From the NCBI GenBank assembly GCA_015655375.1, contig JAATFD010000053.1, forward strand, positions 1 to 64,000: a stretch of DNA of 64,000 nt. The letters are read 5' to 3'. The DNA is from Actinomycetales bacterium (lineage in GTDB: Bacteria; Actinomycetota; Actinomycetes; Actinomycetales; Actinomycetaceae). A program made the translations under genes and the position numbers. The stretch's first letter is position 1, and every line of letters starts with the position of its first letter. Below, one piece after another: positions 45,596-53,980 of the stretch. A model generated the notes under the pieces. The model did not search any database. It was not told the DNA's origin and saw only the letters and a program-made list of their open reading frames with translations.

Positions 45596-46990
45596 TCAGG
45601 ACGCGGATCCCGTTCCTACCCAGGGAGAGTCGAAACCGGCCGTCCGCGCGGCCTGTCGCGCGGCACCGAGTGCCACATATTCGCCGGGCTCGGGGACCTC
45701 GACGTCAACGCCGAGAATCTCGGGGGCGAGACGCCTGACTGCCGTCGACCGCGCTCCTCCCCCGACCATGCGGACTCGTGTCAGGGGGACACCGAGGTCC
45801 CGCACGGCGTCGAGCGCCCCGCGCATCAACGTCAAGAGGCCCTCGACCCCGGCACGCGCAACGTGCGCGCGATCGGCGTTGGCCAGCGTCATCCCGCGCA
45901 GCTCCGCCGTCGCATCGGGCAGGTTCGGTGTCCGTTCGCCCTCGAAATAGGGAACGAGGACGAGGCCGCCCGAATCCCCCACGGACAGAGCCAGGTCGTC
46001 GAACTCGTCGTAGCCCGCGTCGACGATGCGCGCCATGGCGTCAATGATCCGCGAGGCGTTGAGCGTGCACGCCAGGGGAAGCCAGTAGCCGGTCGCATCG
46101 GAGAACCCGGTGACCAACCCGGAGGGGTCGGCCACAGCGCGGTCCGACACGGCAGCGACGACGCCCGAGGTTCCCAGGGACAACAGGGCCTCTCCTGGTT
46201 CCAGCCCGACACCGAGTGCGGCTCCTGCGTTGTCTCCACATCCCGGCCCGAGGACGATCTCGCCCCATCCACGCCCGGCGTCTCCACGACCTGCGCTCTC
46301 CCACGGACCCAGGATCCTCGGCAACACGAGGCCCTCGACCTCCGACTCCGGACGCCGCAGCGCCCGGGCGAGGATGTCCCTTCGGTAGGCACGGCCCGGT
46401 CCATCATCGGCAGCGGCGCGTTCCATGTAGCCCGTGCCAGACGCGTCGGAGCGGTCCGTGACCAGATCCTCCAACCGGCCCGTTCCGGCGATTGTCCAGG
46501 TCAACCAGTCGTGGGGGAGGCAGACGGCCGCGATTCGCGCGGCATTGTCGGGCTCGTGATCGACCAGCCACCGCAGTTTCGTCACCGTCAGGGACGCGAC
46601 CGGCACCGACCCGGTCGCGTCGGCCCACCACTCTGCTCCCTCCGCGGGATCGCCGCGCCCGGCCTCGGCAATCAGGTCATTCGCCGCGCGAGCGGAACGC
46701 GTGTCGTTCCACAGCAGAGCGGGTCGAATGACCTCACCGGAGGCGTCGAGGCAGACCATGCCGTGCTGCTGGCCTCCGACAGAAAGGGCCGCGACGTCCT
46801 CGAGACCGCCGGCATCGTCGGCGGCCAGCAGGAATGCGTCCCACCATGCCTGAGGATCGACCTCGGTCCCCTCGGGGTGGGAGGCCTTCCCCAGGCGTAC
46901 GACGGCACCGGTCATCGGGTCCACGATGATGACCTTGCACGACTGCGTCGATGTATCGACTCCCGCCACGTAGCGGCCGTTTCTCACCAT
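45596..46990 (-). CDS. xylB: Xylulokinase
   Basis: 464 residues from ATG 46990 (GAGGAGGAGC just upstream). FGGY kinase motifs: YVAGVDTSTQSCKVIIVD, ALSVGGQQHGMVCLD with the substrate-binding motif GQQHG, PALLWNDTRS, LSLGTSGVV and MVGGGARSTAVRRLA. It phosphorylates D-xylulose to feed the pentose phosphate pathway. No xylose isomerase gene lies in this window, so xylA must be elsewhere. Divergent from a ROK-type XylR, with a palindrome in between. Confidence 0.93.
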   Translation of the reverse strand: MVRNGRYVAGVDTSTQSCKVIIVDPMTGAVVRLGKASHPEGTEVDPQAWWDAFLLAADDAGGLEDVAALSVGGQQHGMVCLDASGEVIRPALLWNDTRSARAANDLIAEAGRGDPAEGAEWWADATGSVPVASLTVTKLRWLVDHEPDNAARIAAVCLPHDWLTWTIAGTGRLEDLVTDRSDASGTGYMERAAADDGPGRAYRRDILARALRRPESEVEGLVLPRILGPWESAGRGDAGRGWGEIVLGPGCGDNAGAALGVGLEPGEALLSLGTSGVVAAVSDRAVADPSGLVTGFSDATGYWLPLACTLNASRIIDAMARIVDAGYDEFDDLALSVGDSGGLVLVPYFEGERTPNLPDATAELRGMTLANADRAHVARAGVEGLLTLMRGALDAVRDLGVPLTRVRMVGGGARSTAVRRLAPEILGVDVEVPEPGEYVALGAARQAARTAGFDSPWVGTGSAS

Positions 46991-47087
46991 TCCCGCTCCT
47001 CCTCGAGTCACGGTTCGCAGTGCTTCGATCGATTCTGCCAGTCCGGAGGTCCACACCGTCGACGACCACGTCGGCCTCATCGTCGAG

Positions 47088-47107
47088 ATTTTGTTACGCA
47101 ACAAAAT
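47088..47107. promoter_or_regulatory. XylR (ROK) operator, 20-bp palindrome
   Basis: ATTTTGTTACGCAACAAAAT: perfect 8-bp arms around ACGC, in an AT-rich patch of the xylB/xylR divergent promoter. It lies 29 bp before the regulator's ATG, over its -35 area, and about 97 bp before xylB. Resembles xylose-regulator operators (TTNGTT-type arms). Confidence 0.75.
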
Positions 47108-47122
47108 TATAACGGCCCGAGC

Positions 47123-47136
47123 CTATAGTCAATCCA
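47123..47136 (+). promoter_or_regulatory. Leaderless promoter of the ROK regulator
   Basis: TATAGT (47124-47129) is a near-consensus -10 element ending seven bases before the ATG at 47136, so transcription should start at or next to the initiation codon. No ribosome-binding site is present. The -35 area coincides with the operator. Confidence 0.55.
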
Positions 47137-48425
47137 TGAGCCCGACGAAGCCACGAGCCCTGCGAGATCCGCGCCCTGCGCCCACGCGGGTCGGCGAACG
47201 GGCGCGCTCCGGCGTGAGGGCGCAGAGCCTGCGCGCCATGAATCTGTCCCTCGTCCTGCGTCATGTCCTCGCAGATCCCATCCACGTCTCCCGCGCGATG
47301 ATCTCGGCGCAGACCGGGATCACTCGGGCCACCGTCTCCCGCCTCGTCGACGAGCTGGTCAGCGCGGGCATCGTCCAGGAGATCGCGCCCACGACGACGA
47401 CCGGTCGAGGGCGCCCCGCCGTCGGTCTCGCTCCCCGCCCTCGAGCAGTGATCGCCCTCGGCCTCGAGGCCAACATCGGTTACCTCGCCGCGCGCGTCAT
47501 CGACCTCGGCGGTTCCATCCTCGCCGAGGAGACCCAAGAAGGAGACTTCGCCGGATCGGATCCGGACGCGACGATGTCCGCTCTTGCTACCCTCAGCCAT
47601 CGCGCGCTGGTCTCCGTCACCCACACGGGGCGAGGAAGGAACCCCCTCTTCCTGGGATCGGCTCTAGCTCTGCCCGGCCTCGTCTCTCCCGACGCACTCA
47701 CGCTCGCGCCGAACCTCGGGTGGTCGGACCTGCCCCTGACGCAGCTCCTGGCTCCCTTCGGCGATCTGGGCGTCACCCTCGTCGCCAACGAGGCCGACCT
47801 CGCGGCCTTCGCGGTGGCGACCCCGCGCCCGGGTGTCCCGACCGGGCCGTCCTCCTTCATTTACGTCTCCGGCGAGGTCGGGATTGGCGCAGGACTGATC
47901 GTCGACCATCGACCGTTCCCCGGGACCCATGGGTGGTCGGGCGAGATCGGACACATCTGCACCGACCCCAACGGTCCTCGATGCGCCTGTGGCGCAACTG
48001 GGTGCCTAGAGGCGTACCTCGGTCGCCGCGCCCTCTCACGTCGCGCAGGCCTCCCTCGCGACGCGACTCCCACGGACGTCGTCACGGTCGCCAAGGCCGG
48101 TTCGGAGCGGGCCCGGATCGCGCTTGACGAAGGGGGCGTCGCCCTCGGCCGAGCGCTGGCGGCAGTGGTCAGTACCGTTGACATTCCGCTGATTCTCCTA
48201 GGTGGCAACCTCGCGGAGATCAGTGGCGCACTGCTTCCCAGGGCGGTCGAGGAACTCGACACCCGCGTCCTCCACTCGGCGTGGTCCCATCCAGAATTCC
48301 GCGCGATCGAGGAACCCACACGACTCGCCCCAGTCGGCGCCGCACACCGCGTTCTGCAGCGAGTGGTCGACGATCCCATGGCCTGGACCGCCCCGATCCA
48401 CGCGCGATCCGATATCGATCTGTAA
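47136..48425 (+). CDS. xylR: ROK-family repressor of xylose genes
   Basis: 429 residues from ATG 47136. N-terminal winged helix (SRAMISAQTGITRATVSRLV plus a GRGRPAVGL wing) joined to a ROK sugar-kinase-like domain: VIALGLEANIGYLAARV, YVSGEVGIGAGLI, HGWSGEIGHI and the zinc site CACGATGCLEAYL. The catalytic Asp/phosphate-binding site is replaced, as in XylR repressors. Divergent arrangement with xylB and the shared palindrome argue that xylose or a xyloside relieves repression. The symbol follows context. Confidence 0.88.
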   Translation: MSPTKPRALRDPRPAPTRVGERARSGVRAQSLRAMNLSLVLRHVLADPIHVSRAMISAQTGITRATVSRLVDELVSAGIVQEIAPTTTTGRGRPAVGLAPRPRAVIALGLEANIGYLAARVIDLGGSILAEETQEGDFAGSDPDATMSALATLSHRALVSVTHTGRGRNPLFLGSALALPGLVSPDALTLAPNLGWSDLPLTQLLAPFGDLGVTLVANEADLAAFAVATPRPGVPTGPSSFIYVSGEVGIGAGLIVDHRPFPGTHGWSGEIGHICTDPNGPRCACGATGCLEAYLGRRALSRRAGLPRDATPTDVVTVAKAGSERARIALDEGGVALGRALAAVVSTVDIPLILLGGNLAEISGALLPRAVEELDTRVLHSAWSHPEFRAIEEPTRLAPVGAAHRVLQRVVDDPMAWTAPIHARSDIDL

Positions 48426-48605
48426 CCACCCGGCCTACCATCCAACCGCTCCGGTGGAGTAACGTGTCACACGTAGTTTCACAGTTTCATTGCAGGACAT
48501 GCGCGTCAGTCGTCGTGGTTGCAGGAGAGTGCGTGACTGCTCCGGTCTCATCCGAGATCGGATTCATTCCCAGCGCGGGACTTTTCTAGACAGGACAGCG
48601 CTTCC

Positions 48606-48809
48606 ATGACCACTGGTGTCGTCAAATGGTTCAACGCGGACAAGGGTTACGGCTTCATCACCCCTGATGACGGCTCAGCCGATGTGTTCGCTCACTTCTC
48701 CAACATCGAAGCCAAGGGCTTCCGCTCTCTCGACGAGGGCGACAAGGTTGATTTTGAGATCACGCAGGGCCAAAAGGGCCTGCAGGCCGAGCACATTAAC
48801 CGGATCTGA
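48606..48809 (+). CDS. cspA: Cold-shock protein CspA family
   Basis: 67 residues, the usual length. RNP1 is KGYGFITP at 13-20 and RNP2 is VFAHFS at 27-32; opens [16 protein letters not shown]. Single-stranded nucleic-acid chaperone that unwinds mRNA at low temperature. AGGA lies ten bases before the ATG. The 180-bp upstream region is empty of other genes and probably holds a long 5' leader. Confidence 0.97.
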   Translation: MTTGVVKWFNADKGYGFITPDDGSADVFAHFSNIEAKGFRSLDEGDKVDFEITQGQKGLQAEHINRI

Positions 48810-48825
48810 ACCTTCCACACGAGCA

Positions 48826-48858
48826 GGGCCGGGACCGCTTACGCGGTCCCGGCCCTTT
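48826..48858 (+). terminator. Terminator of the cold-shock gene
   Basis: GGGCCGGGACCGC (48826-48838) and GCGGTCCCGGCCC (48843-48855) form a perfect 13-bp stem with a TTAC loop, followed by TTT. It lies 17 nt after the stop codon. Confidence 0.9.
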
Positions 48859-48956
48859 CGTCTGCCTGAGAAGGCCTCACCCGTGACCGCACCCGCTCAG
48901 CCGACAGCATGGACGATGTGAGCAACGTCCCCTGGCGCTCGACTTCCTTTTGTCCT

Positions 48957-49057
48957 TACAATATTGGGGTCCCCATCCAGGGGACGCACAAGGCCGTGTG
49001 GGACACGGCCCGAAGGGTTGCGCTCCTGCACCCGAACATTGAACAGGAGCACCACCC
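48957..49057 (+). promoter_or_regulatory. Structured leader with RBS-sequestering hairpin
   Basis: After a TACAAT -10 element at 48957-48962, three perfect hairpins follow: GTCCCC/GGGGAC (48969-48985, 5-base loop), GGCCGTGT/ACACGGCC (48992-49010, GGG loop) and GCTCCTG/CAGGAGC (49022-49050, 15-base loop). The last arm contains the AGGAG ribosome-binding site of the following gene. This looks like a cis-acting RNA leader, but I cannot match it to a known class. Confidence 0.55.
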
Positions 49058-49297
49058 ATGTCCATCAGCACCGCGCAGATCCCCGTCATCCGAACCGCGC
49101 CCACCGAAGCTTCGACCGATGAGTTCGTCCCCACGGGCGCCCGTCTGCTGCTCGCGATGCTCGTCATCGCCTTTCTCGTGGCCATCCTCGGGATTGCCAC
49201 CGGAAACTTCGGGTTCGTCATTGCCACCGGTTTGGCGGTCTCCATCGCCGTCCCGGTTCTCGTGACGTCCTACCTCGCCGCCCTCCTCAGTCGGTGA
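49058..49297 (+). CDS. Small two-helix membrane protein
   Basis: 79 residues: a 28-residue soluble N-terminus (MSISTAQIPVIRTAPTEAST) then two hydrophobic helices, LLLAMLVIAFLVAILGIAT and a second one ending YLAALLSR. No family recognised. AGGAG eight bases before the ATG supports translation, though it is paired in the leader hairpin. May be a stress or membrane-regulatory peptide; no neighbour points to a role. Confidence 0.65.
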   Translation: MSISTAQIPVIRTAPTEASTDEFVPTGARLLLAMLVIAFLVAILGIATGNFGFVIATGLAVSIAVPVLVTSYLAALLSR

Positions 49298-49470
49298 CGA
49301 GCACCAACAGGCATCATCCGGATTGACGGATCTTCGATCCAGTCTCCGAGCAATCACTGGTCGTGGCACATCGCAGTGCCACGACCGTCGTCTTTCCTGA
49401 CGCGGGTTCCGCGCGACACCCCGGGCAGTCGAACACAGATGGACCGACACGCCCAAGGCGTCCTCGCGAC

Positions 49471-50604
49471 TCACAGCGACATGTCGACGACGCCACGGCC
49501 CTGAACCTTGCCCTGGCGCAGCAGGTCATAGCCTTCCGCCACGTCCTCGAGGGCAAAACGACGAGTGACGATGTCCTTGTAGCGAATTATCCCTTCGGCG
49601 GCCATGCGCACGACCTCGGGCAGATCCTGACGCGTCCGAGCGCCATAGGACCCGAGGATCGACTGGGAACGACGAACCGTCCGGTTGATCTCAACCTCGG
49701 CCGTCTGAACGCCGGCACCCAGACCGATCGGCACCATTCGTCCGCCGTCGCGCAGCGCCTCCAACGCAGAGTTCCAGGTCTGAGCACGTCCGAGCGCCTC
49801 GAAGGCGACGTCCACGCCGCGCCCACCCGTCGCGGCAAAGACCGCCTTGTGCACGTCCTCGACCGTGGAGTTGACGACGTCGGTGGCGCCCAGGGCGCGA
49901 GCGGCAGCCAACTTGTCGTCCGCCACATCGATCGCGATGACCTGGCGCGCACCGAAGGCCCGGGAGATCTGGATGATGTTGGAGCCAACCCCACCGGTCG
50001 CAACGACTGCCACCGTCTCACCGTGGCGGAGATCCGCGCCGCGACGCACTGCGCCGAAGGCCGTCATCGCTGCACACCCGAGGATCGAGCCGGCAACGGG
50101 ATCGATCGAGTCCGGGACCGGTGTCACTGCCGTGGAGGGGATGACGCAGTACTCGGCGAGGCCCCCCATCGAATACATCGCGATCGGCGAACCGCCGTCG
50201 TCGAAGAGGCGCGTGGTGCCGTCGTAGAGCGTTCCGTTGAGCCTGTTCATCTCGAAGAACGGCCCACAGAGGTCATCGCGCCCCTCCGCGCAGGCGGGAC
50301 ACTGACCGCAGGGCATGAGGAACGCGCCAGCGACTCTGTGCCCGACCTTGAGGCCGGTGTGCTCGTTGGCGGGACCGACCTCGACGATTTCCCCCGCGAC
50401 CTCGTGGCCGAGGACACACGGCTTGGGGAAGGCGATCGCGCCGCTGATGACGTGGAGATCCGAGTGACACAGTCCGCAGGCACTCACCTTGATGAGGACC
50501 TCCCCTGCCTTCGGGTGCGGAGTACGGATTCGCTGGATCTCCAACCCGGTGTCGATATTGCGCAGCACGGCGGCCCGCATCGTTGTCTGAATTTGTACTG
50601 ACAT
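49471..50604 (-). CDS. Zinc-dependent alcohol dehydrogenase, probable iol-regulon member
   Basis: 377 residues from ATG 50604 (GGAGGA six bases upstream). Catalytic zinc ligands in SACGLCHSDLHV and LGHEVAG; structural zinc cysteines in CGQCPACAEGRDDLC; NAD-binding GGVGSNIIQI. Close to actinobacterial class III-like medium-chain dehydrogenases. Its promoter carries a degenerate copy of the TTTGT-N4-ACAAA palindrome shared with the inositol genes, so it may reduce an aldehyde formed during inositol breakdown or act on another polyol. The substrate is unknown. Confidence 0.88.
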   Translation of the reverse strand: MSVQIQTTMRAAVLRNIDTGLEIQRIRTPHPKAGEVLIKVSACGLCHSDLHVISGAIAFPKPCVLGHEVAGEIVEVGPANEHTGLKVGHRVAGAFLMPCGQCPACAEGRDDLCGPFFEMNRLNGTLYDGTTRLFDDGGSPIAMYSMGGLAEYCVIPSTAVTPVPDSIDPVAGSILGCAAMTAFGAVRRGADLRHGETVAVVATGGVGSNIIQISRAFGARQVIAIDVADDKLAAARALGATDVVNSTVEDVHKAVFAATGGRGVDVAFEALGRAQTWNSALEALRDGGRMVPIGLGAGVQTAEVEINRTVRRSQSILGSYGARTRQDLPEVVRMAAEGIIRYKDIVTRRFALEDVAEGYDLLRQGKVQGRGVVDMSL

Positions 50605-50910
50605 GAATTGTCCTCCATTGGATCTGAACACATCTCCACCTTGGGGAAACAGAGCGTCGGACGCTTTCAACCAGACTAGACATGGTCAACACCATCGACA
50701 ATATTTGTCCGCACATTTAAATGCTCCGGAACGAGAAAGTCGACTTCGACACGCCGTTTCCCCGACGAAGGTCCCCGTCTCGTCAGCCGTTGCCACCGAG
50801 ACGACGGGGCGGGGCAAACCGGACCTGTGTGCCAGCCTCGATGAGGGCTTCCGAGATCTGGCGGCGGAGTCGATTGGCGACGACGATGCTGTCGTCGGCC
50901 GCGATCTCCT
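50605..50910. other. Promoter region of the alcohol dehydrogenase, no gene
   Basis: 306 bp. Near the dehydrogenase is the operator-like TTTGTCCGCACATT (50704-50717). The remainder, next to the LacI-gene stop, has an open minus frame without a start codon (from 50907 to about 50780, KEIAADDSIVVANRLRRQIS) ending in a stop. It could be the tail of a decayed gene, vaguely like an MscS C-terminus, but the evidence is too thin to annotate as a pseudogene. Confidence 0.4.
50704..50717. promoter_or_regulatory. GntR/IolR operator candidate (degenerate)
   Basis: TTTGTCCGCACATT: left arm intact, right arm ACATT instead of ACAAA. Located 100 bp upstream of the alcohol dehydrogenase ATG. Confidence 0.45.
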
Positions 50911-52005
50911 TCAGTCAGCGGGTGGCGTGCTCATAGCCGTAGCTCGTCGCAGCCGGTCGCCATCAGTGGCAGGAAACCGCGACGGGCCGCTCGTCGCGCG
51001 CGCGACGAAGCCTGTCGGCAGGACAGCCAGGGCCTCTTCGCCCTCTGGAACGACTCGCATCGCCTCGATCCGCCGTTGAGCGAAGCCAATCGTGGCTCGG
51101 GCCAACGGAAGCGGGTCCTGCGCGACGGTCGTCAGCAGGGTCGAGGGGTCTCGCGCCTCTGGTCCGTCGTCGTATCCGACGACCGAGATCTCCCCCGGCA
51201 CGGCGATTCCCAGAGCCCGCAATTCGTGGACAAGGGAAGCAGCCAGCACATCATTGAAACAGACCACGGCCGTCGGGATGTCTTCCATGGTGGCGATCCG
51301 ACGCGCAGCCTCGACACCGGCGGACAGAACCGTCCCACCCTGGAGCACCTGCGCGGATGCCGTCAGACCGTGCCGGTCCATCGCCAGGCGGTAGGCCGCG
51401 GCGCGACGCGGGGACAATGGATGCTCCGTCCCGCCATCGACGTGGACGATGGCACGATGACCCAGGCGAACCAGGTGATCGACGGCCTGGCTCAATCCCA
51501 TCTCGTCGTCCGAGGCCACGGCATCGACACCTGCGACCTCCACACGGCGGCACAGGCTCACGGTCGGTAGGCGTCGGGCCAGCCATGCGATCTCCGCGTC
51601 CGCCAACCCCGACCCCGTCAGCACCACTGCCTGGCATCGGTCCCGCAGCATCTCGGTGACGCACACGCGCTCATCGTGATGAGGCGTGGCACCGGCCAAG
51701 GAGAGCTCCAGGCCCCGCTCGGCGGCGGCCGTGTAGAGGGCGTCGATGAGCATGGCCTGGAAGCTCTGCTCAACCTCGTACACGACCCCCACCAAATGGG
51801 AATCCTGGCGCCGCAGGATGGAGGCACGCCGGTCCGGACGCCAGCCCAGCCGGTTGGCCATGCGGACCACCCGTTCTCGGGTCTCATCGGAGACTCCGCG
51901 ACGTCCGGACAACGCGACCGAGACGGTGGAGATCGACGTCCCGGACGCCCGGGCGACGTCCCGGATGGTCACACGGCGCGGCAGTGCGCCCGGTTCGGGT
52001 TTCAT
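50911..52005 (-). CDS. LacI-family transcriptional regulator
   Basis: 364 residues. Helix-turn-helix TIRDVARASGTSISTVSVAL followed by the hinge SGRRGVSDETRERV, and a sugar-binding effector domain with ISVVGYDDGPEARDPS. It sits downstream of the MFS transporter gene (104-bp gap, same strand). It may respond to a cyclitol or sugar. An 18-bp LacI-type palindrome 2.3 kb away (54335-54352) is the only candidate site I see and lies in decayed DNA. Confidence 0.9.
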   Translation of the reverse strand: MKPEPGALPRRVTIRDVARASGTSISTVSVALSGRRGVSDETRERVVRMANRLGWRPDRRASILRRQDSHLVGVVYEVEQSFQAMLIDALYTAAAERGLELSLAGATPHHDERVCVTEMLRDRCQAVVLTGSGLADAEIAWLARRLPTVSLCRRVEVAGVDAVASDDEMGLSQAVDHLVRLGHRAIVHVDGGTEHPLSPRRAAAYRLAMDRHGLTASAQVLQGGTVLSAGVEAARRIATMEDIPTAVVCFNDVLAASLVHELRALGIAVPGEISVVGYDDGPEARDPSTLLTTVAQDPLPLARATIGFAQRRIEAMRVVPEGEEALAVLPTGFVARATSGPSRFPATDGDRLRRATAMSTPPAD

Positions 52006-52108
52006 GCCGCCACGCTAACATCGTCGCGTCCGCACCGACCCGCTGACGCCCGTCCAACACCTACCCCTTGACCAGCAGTGATCCCCACGCCCGTCCATCC
52101 GGAAACAG

Positions 52109-53710
52109 TCAGGAGTACTTCTTCTCGAAGAGAGGCTCCAGCTCCTCCAGGGTGTGGTCCTTGGTCTCGGGAACGACCTTCCAGTAGAAGAGGAAAGCGA
52201 CGAAGTTGATCGCCGCGAAGATCCCATAGGTGATCGTCGCGCCCAAGTTGGCCATCATCACCGGAAACGCCCACGTGACGACGGCGTTCATCAGCCAGAG
52301 GCATCCGACGGCCACGCCCTGGCCGACGCCGCGGATCCGAGCCGGGAAGATCTCCGAGACCAGGACCCAATTGACCGTTCCGGACTGCTTGACGAAGACG
52401 AAGATCGCCACGACGATCAACACCAGCCATGGCAGGAACGCGGGAACGGAGCTGCCGAGGTTCCCATTGGCGTCCATGTGCGGAGCGATGCCGAAGCCGA
52501 AGAGCAGAGCCAAAGTGGCGAGGCAGATCGTCACGCCGCCCTCCTGGTACATGCCGACGTGGCGACGCATGAAACGGCCGACGAGGAAGAGCCCGATCGC
52601 CGCACCGATCGCCGAGGTCAGTCCCGTGATCACGTTGAGCGTGATCGCATCGGCAGACGAGAACCCTGCGGCGTTGAGGATCTTCGGCAGATAGTACATC
52701 GCCGTGTTAATGCCCGTCAGCTGGTCGAAGAACCCCAAGAAGATACCGATGATCAAGATCTTGCGCGTCCACTTCGCGTCCCAGGCCTGACGGAACGTCC
52801 ACTTCTCCTGATTGGCCTCCGAGCGGGTGACCTCGACCATCTGCTCGACCTCGGCCTCGACGTCATCGCCATCACGACGAATCCGCTTCAGTGCGCCGAT
52901 CGCGTCACGATACCGTCCCTGACTGATGTACCACCGGCAGGACTCCGGCATCAGGCGGATCCCGATCCACAGCGCGATAGCCGGGATCGTGGCGAGGACA
53001 AGCATGTAGCGCCACGCCTGGCCGTTGCCACCCTCGACGACGACGCCGGCAACCTTGGAGACCGCGTCCCACGAATACCACCCGCCGGCGGTGAACGTGC
53101 CAGTCGGATCGGAGGCGATCTGGACCTGCGGGCCGCCATGAGCGGAGGAGATCATCGCGTTGAGCGAGTATGCGAGCAGCTGACCGAAGACGATCATGAA
53201 CTGATCAATGGCAACGATCGGACCGCGAATGCGCGACGGCGCGTTCTCGGCCAAATAGATCGGCACGGTCGCCGATGCCCCACCGACTGCCCACCCGAGG
53301 ATGAACCGGAAGGGGTACAGCACCCAAATGTTGGGCGAGAAGACGCAGCCGATGGTGCCGACGATGAAGATGACCGCAAGGATCGTGATGTTGTGTCGAC
53401 GCCCGTAGCGGTCCGACAGCCTCCCGCCGATGATCGCCCCGAAGGCGGCACCGATCGCCAAGAGACCTCCGACAAGGCCCTCTTCAGACGACGTCAGGTA
53501 GAGCCCGCCAGCGGTTCCCGGCATGTACATGAAGGGCAACGCCCCGGAGATGACCCCTGTGTCGTAGCCGAAGAGCAGCGACCCGAAGGTCGCCACCAAT
53601 GCGAGAAGGCCGAGCGGTCGCTTCACGCCGGACGGCGGCGTGTCGCGCACCATCTCCTGCAGCTCCGCAGGAGTCGGATCTTGTCGGGCCTTCGTTCTTT
53701 GAGTGGACAC
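52109..53710 (-). CDS. Sugar-porter MFS transporter, probable inositol importer
   Basis: 533 residues from GTG 53710 (GGAGGA six bases upstream). Twelve helices with sugar-porter signatures: LFGYDTGVISGALPF, GGRLSDRYGRRH, YLAENAPSRIRG (PESPR-like loop PESCRWYISQGR), GFFDQLTGINTAMYYLPKIL and PETKDHTLEELE at the end. This pattern is typical of bacterial IolT myo-inositol/proton symporters; the position next to the iol genes and a perfect TTTGT-N4-ACAAA operator 117 bp upstream support inositol as substrate. Glucose cannot be excluded. Confidence 0.88.
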   Translation of the reverse strand: MSTQRTKARQDPTPAELQEMVRDTPPSGVKRPLGLLALVATFGSLLFGYDTGVISGALPFMYMPGTAGGLYLTSSEEGLVGGLLAIGAAFGAIIGGRLSDRYGRRHNITILAVIFIVGTIGCVFSPNIWVLYPFRFILGWAVGGASATVPIYLAENAPSRIRGPIVAIDQFMIVFGQLLAYSLNAMISSAHGGPQVQIASDPTGTFTAGGWYSWDAVSKVAGVVVEGGNGQAWRYMLVLATIPAIALWIGIRLMPESCRWYISQGRYRDAIGALKRIRRDGDDVEAEVEQMVEVTRSEANQEKWTFRQAWDAKWTRKILIIGIFLGFFDQLTGINTAMYYLPKILNAAGFSSADAITLNVITGLTSAIGAAIGLFLVGRFMRRHVGMYQEGGVTICLATLALLFGFGIAPHMDANGNLGSSVPAFLPWLVLIVVAIFVFVKQSGTVNWVLVSEIFPARIRGVGQGVAVGCLWLMNAVVTWAFPVMMANLGATITYGIFAAINFVAFLFYWKVVPETKDHTLEELEPLFEKKYS

Positions 53711-53826
53711 CACTGTTCCTCCATTCTGATCGGAGCGGTCCATGGCCCACGCGCTCATCCTCGAGAGCAGGTGCCGGTCTCCACCATGGAGCACCCCACG
53801 TCGGAGATGTTACGTCATATTTCTTC

Positions 53827-53840
53827 TTTGTTCAGACAAA
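53827..53840. promoter_or_regulatory. GntR/IolR operator candidate (transporter)
   Basis: TTTGTTCAGACAAA: perfect 5-bp arms around TCAG, 117 bp before the transporter's GTG. Confidence 0.6.
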
Positions 53841-53980
53841 AACGTTATGGTAGGAATCCGCCGAGTGCCGGCCATTCAACGGGCTCGCAGGGCACCTTCT
53901 CGGCAACTGGACAATCCCACCCACCTCGACAGAGGGCGGACCCTACCGGGGCGTCCTCGGTAAGACCCCGTCCGCCCCCT

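Noticed and set aside
44777-47128. 783-codon plus-strand frame across aguA and xylB
   Set aside because: Antisense to two clear enzymes; no ribosome-binding site or recognisable domain.
48992-49010. Leader hairpin as a simple terminator for the cold-shock gene
   Set aside because: A strong terminator already exists at 48826-48858, and this hairpin lies downstream of a -10 element for the next gene.
50780-50907. Start-less minus frame after the LacI gene, faintly like an MscS C-terminus
   Set aside because: Only about 43 codons, no conserved signature; too weak to call a pseudogene.
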